Below, piece after piece: positions 6,383-14,112 of a stretch of 20,307 nt of DNA. This stretch comes from a virus: the IMG/VR virus record IMGVR_UViG_3300030118_000951, positions 1-20,307 of that record; one strand, given 5' to 3'. Both the position numbers and the translations under genes were made by a program. Each line of letters begins with the position of its first letter. The stretch's first letter is position 1. The notes beneath the pieces were generated by a model. That model made no database searches. It was given only the letters and a program-made list of their open reading frames with translations, and was not told the DNA's origin.

Positions 6383-8273
6383 TTTGCATTCCTTTCAGCA
6401 TTTCTGCGTATATTTGAGCTTGGTTGATATCATTGACTAAACTGTCCGGATCAATATCTTGTGAGATAGCTAGTTCTTTTATAAGATTAGGAATCTTAAT
6501 GAACGGGGCTAACATTGGGTTTACCACTGTCTGTAGTAACATTGTCAGTCTTTGTGAACGTACTTCTTTTTGCATTACAGAAGACACACCTTTTGGTTTG
6601 ATCTCTAAGTCTCCTACAATGTCAGGCTGTTCATCGTTAAACTGCATGTTCCATTGAAATAGTGATTCTCCCAACGGTTTCAAAAGATGATCATCCATGT
6701 TTTTAATCACCGTTTTTATGGATAAGCCAGCCGAACCTAACAACATTGATAGGCCAGCTGCTGTTCTGCCTGTGCCACTAACGCCTGTCTGCCCATGCAT
6801 AATACTGGGAATCCCAGTCTCTTCATCAGCCAACTGTCTAGCTTTATCATACATCTGTATGTTCTCACCAGCGGTATTAGGGAACTTAATACCATTTACT
6901 GCTGTTCCTGTAACGCCAGACTGTCTTCTGAATATCTTACCCGGAAATATATCGTAATTCTGTCCGGGAACTAATGATGTTTCATCTATATCAAATACTA
7001 AATTACCTGCAAGTGTCAAGTTATCAATAGCCATTCTTACATGACCATTCATTAACATCTGTGCATCTTCCATGTTTTCTGGTACTCCAATGCCCCACAC
7101 TTGATAAGGGCTTATTTCGTATGGAAATACCTGATATGGTATTCTGTGAGGTGTAAATGGGTTGATTACAGCACGTAATACCTGATTACCACATATCCAT
7201 GCATTTATCTGTACTTTACCCAGTGGGTCTACATCGCCTACATCTTTTCCTATCTGTTGAAGAAAAGATACGTCTACAGCACCCCAATACTCTAATACTT
7301 CATATCTTTCGTTTGCAGCTCTTGATAGATACTCATCATCTCTAATTAAACTCTCGAAATACTTATCTACGTAGTTTCCACCACCTGTCAACACAGTTCT
7401 AATAGCATCAGGGTCGAACATCGGCATGTCCATAAGACCACGAAGCTGTTCTCTGTTCATCCTGTGTCTTTGTATTACATAATCTGCATCGTGTATATTC
7501 GTTGCTATAGGGTCTGGGTATAAATCCCAGCAAGATACAGATTCTATTCTTGGTACATCTCTGTAATACGGTGAGTATACTCTCTCACCATTTTCATTTT
7601 TTTGCCATTTATGCACTGTTTTTGTATGTGTAAAGGGGCCTTTTACGATACCTGTACCTAATAATACAGACTCAAATATAGAGTTTCGTAACGTAGTTAC
7701 AGCGTTGGACTCTGTCAATTGATCGTGTATGACCTTTTCCATACGCATTGCAGCTTCCTGTGCAGGAGTTATTTGTGGTTCTCCCATCAAAGCAGGCCCT
7801 TCTGCTATCGGTGCACCTTCATATTTGTCTTTCAGACCGCCTAGATAGTCTGATTCCATGGCTTGAGTAGCTCCGGGTGGCATTTCTCTGCCATCTCCTT
7901 CAAACCCATAGGGACTTTTCATTTCATCTATTGGTGTTTTCAAATGTGCAAACTCAGTTATACCTTCAGGTACAGGTGTAGATTCCACAGTGAGTGGAAA
8001 CTTCTTGTTTGCAAATAAGATATCTACTATCTGCCCGTAGGCAGCCAACACTTTAGTTTTGGTTATTTTTATGAATACTTTAGACTTTTCAGTGTCTGTA
8101 TACTGTGTACTAGAGTCGTATACACCTCTGAAGTTCTTATAAGCCTTCAGCCAGCGTTCTTCATGAACTAATCTACCGTTTTCTGCCTCTCGCTGATAAC
8201 CATTGATTAAACCTACAAGTCCCGGAGCTTGACCTTCATCAAGTTCTGTAGATACGTCTACAGGATCACTCAT
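6165..8273 (-). CDS. Portal protein
   Basis: This 702-aa protein would form the dodecameric DNA channel at one capsid vertex and dock terminase during packaging. Recognisable portal features include the N-terminal region KVFIKITKTKVLAAYGQIVD (65-84), SVSCWDLYPDP (245-255) preceding IQRHRMNREQLRGLMDM, the DEETGIPSIMHGQTGVSGTG segment (483-502) and the following helices (AAGLSMLLGSAGLSIKTVIK). The closest general style is large portals of P22-like and marine podoviruses. Residues 631-702 are a Gln/Gly/Pro/Ala-rich tail that is also read in another frame by the 84-aa gene. The start follows two stop codons of the upstream gene (TAATAGATG). Confidence 0.92.
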   Translation of the reverse strand: MSDPVDVSTELDEGQAPGLVGLINGYQREAENGRLVHEERWLKAYKNFRGVYDSSTQYTDTEKSKVFIKITKTKVLAAYGQIVDILFANKKFPLTVESTPVPEGITEFAHLKTPIDEMKSPYGFEGDGREMPPGATQAMESDYLGGLKDKYEGAPIAEGPALMGEPQITPAQEAAMRMEKVIHDQLTESNAVTTLRNSIFESVLLGTGIVKGPFTHTKTVHKWQKNENGERVYSPYYRDVPRIESVSCWDLYPDPIATNIHDADYVIQRHRMNREQLRGLMDMPMFDPDAIRTVLTGGGNYVDKYFESLIRDDEYLSRAANERYEVLEYWGAVDVSFLQQIGKDVGDVDPLGKVQINAWICGNQVLRAVINPFTPHRIPYQVFPYEISPYQVWGIGVPENMEDAQMLMNGHVRMAIDNLTLAGNLVFDIDETSLVPGQNYDIFPGKIFRRQSGVTGTAVNGIKFPNTAGENIQMYDKARQLADEETGIPSIMHGQTGVSGTGRTAAGLSMLLGSAGLSIKTVIKNMDDHLLKPLGESLFQWNMQFNDEQPDIVGDLEIKPKGVSSVMQKEVRSQRLTMLLQTVVNPMLAPFIKIPNLIKELAISQDIDPDSLVNDINQAQIYAEMLKGMQNAQQPTEQQQSGGAEAALPSGQQPPGMGGPTEAPSGAQPSDLTGAGNGTIGTGAVPTAGEGQFAGNAPQFEE

Positions 8274-8276
8274 CTA

Positions 8277-8519
8277 TTAGCCCTCTGTGCCTTGATAGCC
8301 TTGCTTTTGTGTCTGCCCCATGATGTATCCTGCATCGCCCATATGTCTGTTTCCAGCTGGCTTTGGGGTTGCCACATTGTAGGAATCTAGGTTAGTTGTA
8401 CCTAACAAGTTCTGATCTAAGCCTTCTCTGTATAGAGAACCTTCGTTAGCCTCGTTCATTTCGCCTTGTTTGGACATTTGACCCATGATATATCCTGCAT
8501 CGTAAGTTCCTTTTGGCAT
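8277..8519 (-). CDS. Small protein with duplicated DAGYIMGQ motif, 80 aa
   Basis: AAAGGAGG precedes the ATG by six bases, one of the best ribosome sites in the window, so strong expression is expected. The sequence repeats DAGYIMGQ-x-x-KQG at residues 7-19 and 62-74, separated by a polar, Asn/Gly-rich linker. At DNA level the core repeat is 21 bases with one mismatch (8317-8337 and 8482-8502). No family is recognised. It is the gene immediately before portal, so a head-assembly, connector-binding or internal peptide role is conceivable. The two identical motifs may be docking peptides for a symmetric partner. Confidence 0.75.
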   Translation of the reverse strand: MPKGTYDAGYIMGQMSKQGEMNEANEGSLYREGLDQNLLGTTNLDSYNVATPKPAGNRHMGDAGYIMGQTQKQGYQGTEG

Positions 8520-8547
8520 GTTTACCTCCTTTTTTGGTTGTTAAAAA

Positions 8548-10785
8548 TTAAAATAATATTTCATTTAGTTGTCTATCTAAATCACTCGTAGGGTTTTTAT
8601 CGCCTATAATTCTATTTTTTTCAGGTTTTTTACTATCTTCTTGAATAGCTTTTTCCATATCATATAAATCTAAAGCTGCTGCAGTTCTTTTTTCTTCTTC
8701 TTGTCTTTTTAAAAAGTCCTGATATTCGGGTGTTTGTTTAAATTCTTCTCGTGCTTTATCTTGAAGTGTCATGCCTAAATCTACTGCAGCCTCTTGAGTC
8801 GAACCGGGTAAGATAATATTTTTAGCAAATTTTGGTATTTTAGTAATACCTTTACCAAGTAATGCTATTCCTACCTTTCCTGCTTTTTTTAATGTTTCTG
8901 GGTCTGTCACGTACTCTAAAAAATCAGGTCTAGCAGCTTCTACCATAGCACCATAACTTGTTACTTTTGAAGTATCTATATCATCAGCTCTAAACTCTTG
9001 TCCTTCAGGTTTCATACTATCGTATCTATCAAAAAAATCTTTTGCAGTCATATCTTGAACGTCTGCTTCTGTCAAATTATTATCTGTCATTATTTCTTTT
9101 ATTAAAGGACTTTCTGTATTTAACTTTCCCTTTACTTTAGTTTTTATTTTTTTAGGGCCGGGTTTATCAGGACTATAAAACTTTTCAGCTTCTTCGTAAG
9201 ATTCTCCCGTTTTTTCCATACGAGCTCTTATGTCTTTATCTTTTTGATCTCTTAATTTTCTTAAATTTGCTAGACCTTCTTCGTTTGTAATTGCAGTTGA
9301 AATATCAGCACCTTGTGCAACATTTCTTTTAATAGTGTTGTTCTTTTTTTTGTCTTCTGGTGACTCTCCTTTAGCAATTGCTTTTTTATTTGTATCTTGA
9401 GAATATATAAAATCTAAATTTTTAAGTGTATCAGTATTAAGTCCCAAACGAGAAGCAAGTGTTTTAACAGAAAGTTCACCCTTTGCATTAGCAGCACCTA
9501 AAGTTTCAGCTAAAAATCTTTCAAAACTATAAAATACATTGTCAACAACCAGCTTACCTTTTTGTTTTTGTACTTTAGCGTAATGTTCTTCCATTACGGT
9601 TCCAATTCCTTTTTCTAGTGCATCTACTGTTTCGTGACCTAATAACTCATCTGCTGCTTTTCTATATTTTATCTTTAATGTTTCATCATCTAGCTGATCT
9701 GCCATTTCATTTATGACTGTAGAAGCAAAAACTCTTCTTAAATCTGTATATCCTGATAATGGTCTACCTAGCATTAAAGCAATTTCATTTTCAATTCCTG
9801 AAAAAACTACATTCTTTAAATTAGTTTCCATTTGTGATCTAGTTAATGTAGGAAATATATCTCCTGAATCCGGGTCTAACTCACTCATAAAATCTAATAC
9901 AGAAGACAATAAAGGCCCTGTTTTTACGGTTGGCGGTAAATATTTTCTTCCAGCTTCTTTTTTAATACCAGTTATATCTGTAGGACTGGTTATTTTTTTA
10001 CTTGCAGAATCGTAAAAAGGATCGTACTCGGTAGGGCCTCCCTCCATAGCTAACTCAGCAGTTTTTGCCATGTCTATAAGTGCTTCTAACCTCTGTCCAA
10101 ACAACGCTGTAATTGTGGCTATTTTTACTTCTGTATTCTTAATACCTGCCACGTTTGTCAATATGGCATTTAAAACTTTTTTTGCATCTACATCACCTCT
10201 AAAAATTCTAGTGCCAGCAGTGCTAGATTTTGGACGTATATATAATTTACCTTGTTTAAATTGTTTATCTATAACATTTTTAGTAGGATTCCATGCATTC
10301 ATATTTATTGGAGATTTTATATCTGAGGCCTTCTCTTCAAACACAGAAATAGGTAAATCTAAATAATTATTTTTGTATTTTGGATCATCTGCAAATTCTT
10401 TTTTAATTTCACTTATAATTTTATTAGTGCTTCTTACTAATCCTGAAGCACCCACAGTAGTCCCTTTACCTAAACCTTTTGCTTTTGATGCTCCTTGTGA
10501 ACTTTGAAAATTATCTAAAAAGGTAATAATCTCGTCAGCTATATCTGGAAATCTTGTTTCATAAAATTCTTTTTTAAACCTTCCAGTTTTGTCATCGACT
10601 ACTTTAAACAATGCACCTTCAGAGTATAAACGAGCTATAATTCCATCTTTAATCGTAGCTGTGCCATTAGCAAATTTATCACTAAGTTCTTGCACAGAAG
10701 GAACCTTACCATTTACTGTAAGATTTTTTAATATATATTCAAAATCTTTTTTAAGAGGTTCAAATTTTTTTCTTTTCAATACCAT
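8548..10785 (-). CDS. 745-aa protein with tyrosine-recombinase-like core
   Basis: This long, lysine-rich protein sits between terminase large subunit and portal. Residues 200-405 read like a tyrosine recombinase catalytic domain: ITALFGQRLEALIDM (Arg I = R232), GRKYLPPTVKTG (possible catalytic-lysine hairpin, K281), GYTDLRRVFAST (R350, with Thr in place of the usual first His of HxxR), ELLGHETV (H384) and EEHYAKV (candidate nucleophile Y402). R232-R350 spacing (118) and H384-Y402 spacing (18) are longer than in XerD-type enzymes. N-terminal 200 residues could be arm/core-binding; residues 410-745 are charged and unrecognised. It starts four bases after the TerL stop. It could be a real recombinase, a degenerate DNA-binding fold, or a virion protein; I do not know which. 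Confidence 0.65.
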   Translation of the reverse strand: MVLKRKKFEPLKKDFEYILKNLTVNGKVPSVQELSDKFANGTATIKDGIIARLYSEGALFKVVDDKTGRFKKEFYETRFPDIADEIITFLDNFQSSQGASKAKGLGKGTTVGASGLVRSTNKIISEIKKEFADDPKYKNNYLDLPISVFEEKASDIKSPINMNAWNPTKNVIDKQFKQGKLYIRPKSSTAGTRIFRGDVDAKKVLNAILTNVAGIKNTEVKIATITALFGQRLEALIDMAKTAELAMEGGPTEYDPFYDSASKKITSPTDITGIKKEAGRKYLPPTVKTGPLLSSVLDFMSELDPDSGDIFPTLTRSQMETNLKNVVFSGIENEIALMLGRPLSGYTDLRRVFASTVINEMADQLDDETLKIKYRKAADELLGHETVDALEKGIGTVMEEHYAKVQKQKGKLVVDNVFYSFERFLAETLGAANAKGELSVKTLASRLGLNTDTLKNLDFIYSQDTNKKAIAKGESPEDKKKNNTIKRNVAQGADISTAITNEEGLANLRKLRDQKDKDIRARMEKTGESYEEAEKFYSPDKPGPKKIKTKVKGKLNTESPLIKEIMTDNNLTEADVQDMTAKDFFDRYDSMKPEGQEFRADDIDTSKVTSYGAMVEAARPDFLEYVTDPETLKKAGKVGIALLGKGITKIPKFAKNIILPGSTQEAAVDLGMTLQDKAREEFKQTPEYQDFLKRQEEEKRTAAALDLYDMEKAIQEDSKKPEKNRIIGDKNPTSDLDRQLNEILF

Positions 10786-10788
10786 CTA

Positions 10789-12474
10789 TTAATACCCAAA
10801 TATCTGATCTTGTGGTTCATATTGTTGTGTCTGCTTCATCATCCTATGCGGAGAATGCACATTCATCAGAGTTCTACTCATTACCATATACCTCAACGCA
10901 TCATAAGCATGATCTTCAGCTTTCGTATCCACATCTTCAGGGTTAGTTTTAGATATAGGTAGTGTAGGTAGAGTCCTGATTGTATTGTTGCACGTAGAAA
11001 AAAAACGAAGCCTAGGAGTACCATGGTCATCACAGGCTAATCTCCTGTGGACTTCTATCTTCCCTGCAATTCTGTTCCTGTCCGCTGGTGTCCATCGTGC
11101 TCCTCTTCGTATCATAGTCTCGGCAATAGAAGGCCCCAAACCTGTTCTGTTCCAACAGGAAGAATCCAGCGTTGTCTGCTGCATTGGTGGGTCTTCTCTT
11201 TCCATTTGTACTATCAAATCTCCTAACCTTTCTCCTGTGAACCCTTTTACATAGAGTTCTCTATAAATCCATATGTTATTGTCCCAATCTATAGCTCCCC
11301 AGAGTATACATGAGGGTGAAGAATACCCATAATCGCCTGATCGTATCCTAGTCCAGCCAGATGGTACATCAAACGGCTCTACAACGTGTGTTTCACGGCT
11401 AAATTCAGTAAAAGCAGAGCCATCTGCTACGTCCCAGTCACCTTCTAACAACCTTTTTCTCTCTATTTCAGGCAAAGACATCAACATTGCTTCATATTGA
11501 CCGTCTTCAAACAAATATGGGTTGTCTGTCAACCTTGCAGGCACGAATTTGCGTAAAAATAACGGCTGATCGGCCTTTGGGTGGTTCACTGGGTACTTTA
11601 AAACCTTACCAGTGTCAAAATCCTTAGCCCAGAAGGGGTCATTTGGTGGATTTGGGTCGATATACATCTTTTTTACCCACCAACCACCGGTTCCTCCGGG
11701 GTTTGCTGTACATCTCATGTACATTCCTAAGTCTTTATCCGTTGTTCTCAGTCGAGAACGTAAGTAATTCCACACATACGGTGTGGGATATTGTGTAATT
11801 TCGTCTATTCCTATCCAATTGAACGCTTGTCCTTGGTATCTAGTCACGTCTCGGTCATCATCTACGTATGAAAACCATATTCTAGCACCTGATGGGAACT
11901 GCCAGATGGACTTTGCCTCCTTAAATACAGCTCCGGGGAACGCTTTTGGATAGAGTTGCTTGCTTTTGTCTATCAATTCGGTCAATTCTGCCAGTGTTCT
12001 TCTTAACAGCAAGCCCCTATGGTTGGGATTTGATGCATCTCGCAGCACATCTGCTAATAATGCATAGGATTTTCCCCCTCCTGCTGCTCCTCCGTATAAG
12101 ACATCTCTTTCAGGTGACTCAAGGAACATAGTCTGTGGGCCTTCGTTAGCCCTGAATACTACGTCATGGTGCTGTAAATGCTCACGTACAGCTTGAGGCA
12201 CCTTCTTCAAGTCCTCATCTGTGATCACACTGACGGACTTCTGTCTTCCCTTCAGAGCATTGTCCACCTTGACAGCAGCTTCTTGAGCTTCTTTGGCTGA
12301 ACGCCTCGCTTTCTTAGCCTGTTTCGTCAGTCTTTCAGCTCTTCGCTTCTTTTCAGATAGCTGTCTCTGAGTAGCCAATCTGGCCTTCATCTTCATAGAC
12401 CAGTTATATCTCGTCTTTGGTTCTCCCTCTTTCTTGGGAGGTCTACCTCTTTTTGGTTTCTGTTCTTCTGTCAT
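10789..12474 (-). CDS. Terminase large subunit (packaging ATPase-nuclease)
   Basis: The ATPase domain shows a Walker A at 128-136 (GGAAGGGKS, K135), a Walker B at 220-225 (WIGIDE) and the coupling motif TANPGGTGG at 256-264. The nuclease domain shows acidic residues in SGDYGYSS (D381), TTLDSSC (D437) and EDHAYDALRY (D521/D525). The protein of 561 aa translocates DNA into the procapsid through the portal and cuts the concatemer. The first 100 residues are a highly basic extension that begins KPKRGRPPKKEG, an AT-hook-like RGRP core. The ATG overlaps the stop of the preceding gene as ATGA (12471-12474). Confidence 0.95.
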   Translation of the reverse strand: MTEEQKPKRGRPPKKEGEPKTRYNWSMKMKARLATQRQLSEKKRRAERLTKQAKKARRSAKEAQEAAVKVDNALKGRQKSVSVITDEDLKKVPQAVREHLQHHDVVFRANEGPQTMFLESPERDVLYGGAAGGGKSYALLADVLRDASNPNHRGLLLRRTLAELTELIDKSKQLYPKAFPGAVFKEAKSIWQFPSGARIWFSYVDDDRDVTRYQGQAFNWIGIDEITQYPTPYVWNYLRSRLRTTDKDLGMYMRCTANPGGTGGWWVKKMYIDPNPPNDPFWAKDFDTGKVLKYPVNHPKADQPLFLRKFVPARLTDNPYLFEDGQYEAMLMSLPEIERKRLLEGDWDVADGSAFTEFSRETHVVEPFDVPSGWTRIRSGDYGYSSPSCILWGAIDWDNNIWIYRELYVKGFTGERLGDLIVQMEREDPPMQQTTLDSSCWNRTGLGPSIAETMIRRGARWTPADRNRIAGKIEVHRRLACDDHGTPRLRFFSTCNNTIRTLPTLPISKTNPEDVDTKAEDHAYDALRYMVMSRTLMNVHSPHRMMKQTQQYEPQDQIFGY

Positions 12475-12698
12475 CTATCTAAGTGTACACCTATTTTCAT
12501 TCGCTTTGTCAGACCGGGGTTTGATATCTTCCTACCCGATGCTGTACTTAGCCATCTCGCAGCTTTTGCAGGCCCACAGCTGTTTGCGAATGTAAACGCC
12601 TTTTCTAACAATTCCAACTCTTTCTCTATAGGAATATATTCTTTTCCATCCTCTGATAGTTCATATCCAAATGGGATGGTTGATGTTGTTCTTCTCAA
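12471..12698 (-). CDS. Mini protein resembling the serine-recombinase 'Recombinase' DNA-binding domain, 75 aa
   Basis: Translation appears to start at TTG (12698), overlapping the upstream stop as TTGA, with GGTGAG five bases before. The sequence PFGYELSEDGKEYIPIEKEL followed by LEKAFTFANSCGPAKAARWL and ISNPGLTKRMK resembles the PF07508-type region of large serine recombinases (GY-x-x-x-x-G-x-x-x-P, then helices and a small helix-turn-helix). No catalytic resolvase domain is present. It is coupled on both sides, to the 248-aa membrane protein and TerL, so it belongs to the packaging operon. A DNA-binding accessory of packaging is possible. The family call is by pattern only. Confidence 0.65.
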   Translation of the reverse strand: MRRTTSTIPFGYELSEDGKEYIPIEKELELLEKAFTFANSCGPAKAARWLSTASGRKISNPGLTKRMKIGVHLDR

Positions 12699-13441
12699 TT
12701 ACTCACCGTACATGTTAATTGTTCAGGGCACATACCCTCATAGGTAACAATAGTAAAACTGTCCTGATTAGGAAATCTATATCTACACTGCATACCCTTC
12801 ATGCCGCTGCTGTTGTCTAGGTAAGGTCTAAACTGTGAAAGTTTACAGCTTATATATCTTTCGTGTTTAGGAAACCTTTTGTTAAACATACTAGCATGTG
12901 CTTGGTCGTATCCTTCATTTATACAGATGGCGTAGCCCGTTTGAAACTCACCACAGAGTTCGTGTGCTTTTACTTTACTAGCTACTGCTGTGGCAATCCA
13001 TATCATCATAGCTGCTGCCAGTAATGCTACCACTGCTATAGAAGATATCTCTATCATCCTTCTCTGTCTTTCTTGCTGTTTATAAATCATTTCTTTTCTT
13101 TGTTTTCTGATTCTTGCTTGCATTTGCAAAAGTTCATTCCATGCATTCGGCCCATGTGCAAAGTTAATGAACGTCCTAAGTTCATTCTCCATCGCTTGAG
13201 CCTTTTTCTTAGCTGCGAAAGCATTTAACGCCTCCTCTTCAATAGACGCACCCGCAAATATCTTTTTAAATAGCGGAGGCTTTTGCGACATCTTTTGAGC
13301 TTGGTTGATATCGGAGCAAGCACCCATCCATCTACCCATATCTCCATACATGCTCTCCACGTCACGACCCACTTCGAAGCCTTTCTTAATGACGTTAAAA
13401 GCTGCAGTTGCTGTAGCCAGTGCCGTAACTGGATCAACCAT
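12695..13441 (-). CDS. Membrane protein with cysteine-rich C-terminal domain, 248 aa
   Basis: The first 130 residues are helical and end in a strongly basic stretch (RIRKQRKEMIYKQQERQRR). One clear transmembrane segment follows at about 133-154 (SSIAVVALLAAAMMIWIATA). The remaining 94 residues contain six cysteines (C163, C173, C199, C219, C238, C244). With positive charge before the segment, an N-in, C-out orientation is expected, placing the six cysteines in the periplasm where disulfides could form. GGGAGAAG lies upstream of the ATG. No family is recognised. Placement between TerS and TerL is unusual for a lysis gene; envelope remodelling or superinfection exclusion are speculative options. 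Confidence 0.75.
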   Translation of the reverse strand: MVDPVTALATATAAFNVIKKGFEVGRDVESMYGDMGRWMGACSDINQAQKMSQKPPLFKKIFAGASIEEEALNAFAAKKKAQAMENELRTFINFAHGPNAWNELLQMQARIRKQRKEMIYKQQERQRRMIEISSIAVVALLAAAMMIWIATAVASKVKAHELCGEFQTGYAICINEGYDQAHASMFNKRFPKHERYISCKLSQFRPYLDNSSGMKGMQCRYRFPNQDSFTIVTYEGMCPEQLTCTVSN

Positions 13442-13465
13442 GTATATATCTTCTCCCTTCCTCTG

Positions 13466-13774
13466 TTAAGCATTCTTCTTCCTATTTCTTTTTAAACTTT
13501 CTTTTGCTCTTTTAGCTATGGCTACTACCTCTGTCTTACCCATAACTTTTGCTCTCTGTTCCATAACTGTTAATATCTGTATCTTTCTAGCGTATGGTTT
13601 ATTTATTCTTCTTACCTTGGCAACAGTTGCTCTAGCGTCAGCAGGTGTTGCAAATTTTATACTGACTGTATCTTTTGGATTCTCATCTGTATACAGCCTA
13701 CGATCACTGCCCTTTGGTTTTTTTCCTGTCCCTTTCTTTGGGTCTCTTTTCTTTCTTGATGATTTCTTTGGCAT
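13466..13774 (-). CDS. Basic hypothetical protein, 102 aa
   Basis: The first 25 residues are almost entirely Lys, Arg, Gly and Pro (KKSSRKKRDPKKGTGKKPKG). A compact-looking domain follows: RRLYTDENPKDTVSIKF, then ATPADARATVAKVRRINKPYARKIQILTV as separate blocks, and a helical, basic end. The strict pattern suggests a conserved small fold, but I cannot name it. The basic tail suggests nucleic-acid contact. A purine-rich stretch (AAGAGAGAAG) precedes the ATG. It belongs to the TerS-to-TerL run of small genes. Confidence 0.75.
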   Translation of the reverse strand: MPKKSSRKKRDPKKGTGKKPKGSDRRLYTDENPKDTVSIKFATPADARATVAKVRRINKPYARKIQILTVMEQRAKVMGKTEVVAIAKRAKESLKRNRKKNA

Positions 13775-13868
13775 GTTTTTTTCTTCTCTCTTCTTGTATC
13801 TTTTGCAGTTCTTCTACTGTATAGTATTTTCTAGTCACGAAATCCAGTACCAAACAGGCTATGCTCAT
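13704..13868 (-). CDS. Possible 54-aa overlapping small gene
   Basis: An ATG at 13868, two bases after the stop codon of the 79-aa gene, opens a frame of 54 codons ending at 13704, beginning MSIACLVLDFVTRKYYTVEE and becoming a very charged helix (QKIQEERRKKHAKEIIKK). It fills the 96-base gap before the 102-aa gene and overlaps its first 71 bases in another frame. There is no clear ribosome site, so it would depend on coupling. The basic tail partly mirrors the Lys-rich coding of the overlapped frame, so this remains doubtful. Confidence 0.35.
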   Translation of the reverse strand: MSIACLVLDFVTRKYYTVEELQKIQEERRKKHAKEIIKKEKRPKERDRKKTKGQ

Positions 13869-13870
13869 GT

Positions 13871-14110
13871 TTAATAATTATAGGTGATCTTACCACCTAG
13901 TTTTTTCTTTTTTCTTTTTTTCTTTATTTTCTCTATTGCACCGCCCAGTGCCTTTTTATCTCCTGACTTATCTCCTGTATCTACAGTTCGTAGTCCTATC
14001 TGTTTTCTTATTAGTTTTAAATCTTCAGGGTCTTTTGGGTCTAGCACTCTAAGATTACCGTCCATGTCCCTGACTATTATTTCAGGTGGTTTATATTTAT
14101 CATCTGCCAT
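13871..14110 (-). CDS. Hypothetical protein with Lys-rich tail, 79 aa
   Basis: GGAGG precedes the ATG by eight bases. The N-terminal half (PPEIIVRDMDGNLRVLDPKD, then EDLKLIRKQIG) looks like a small ordered domain. The C-terminal part contains IEKIKKKRKKKKLGGKI, a very basic segment, and ends YNY. No family is recognised. It lies two bases after TerS, so both are likely made together. A nucleic-acid or packaging-related role would fit the basic segment and context but is inference. Confidence 0.72.
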   Translation of the reverse strand: MADDKYKPPEIIVRDMDGNLRVLDPKDPEDLKLIRKQIGLRTVDTGDKSGDKKALGGAIEKIKKKRKKKKLGGKITYNY

Positions 14111-14112
14111 AA

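Noticed and set aside
9713-10366. Plus-strand frames opposite the 745-aa gene
   Set aside because: Antisense shadows without ribosome sites; the minus-strand frame is continuous for 745 codons and carries a recognisable domain pattern.
13225-13473. Minus frame of 82 codons overlapping the 248-aa gene start
   Set aside because: Its body is an out-of-frame reading of the 248-aa membrane protein, which has better composition, a ribosome site and correct coupling.
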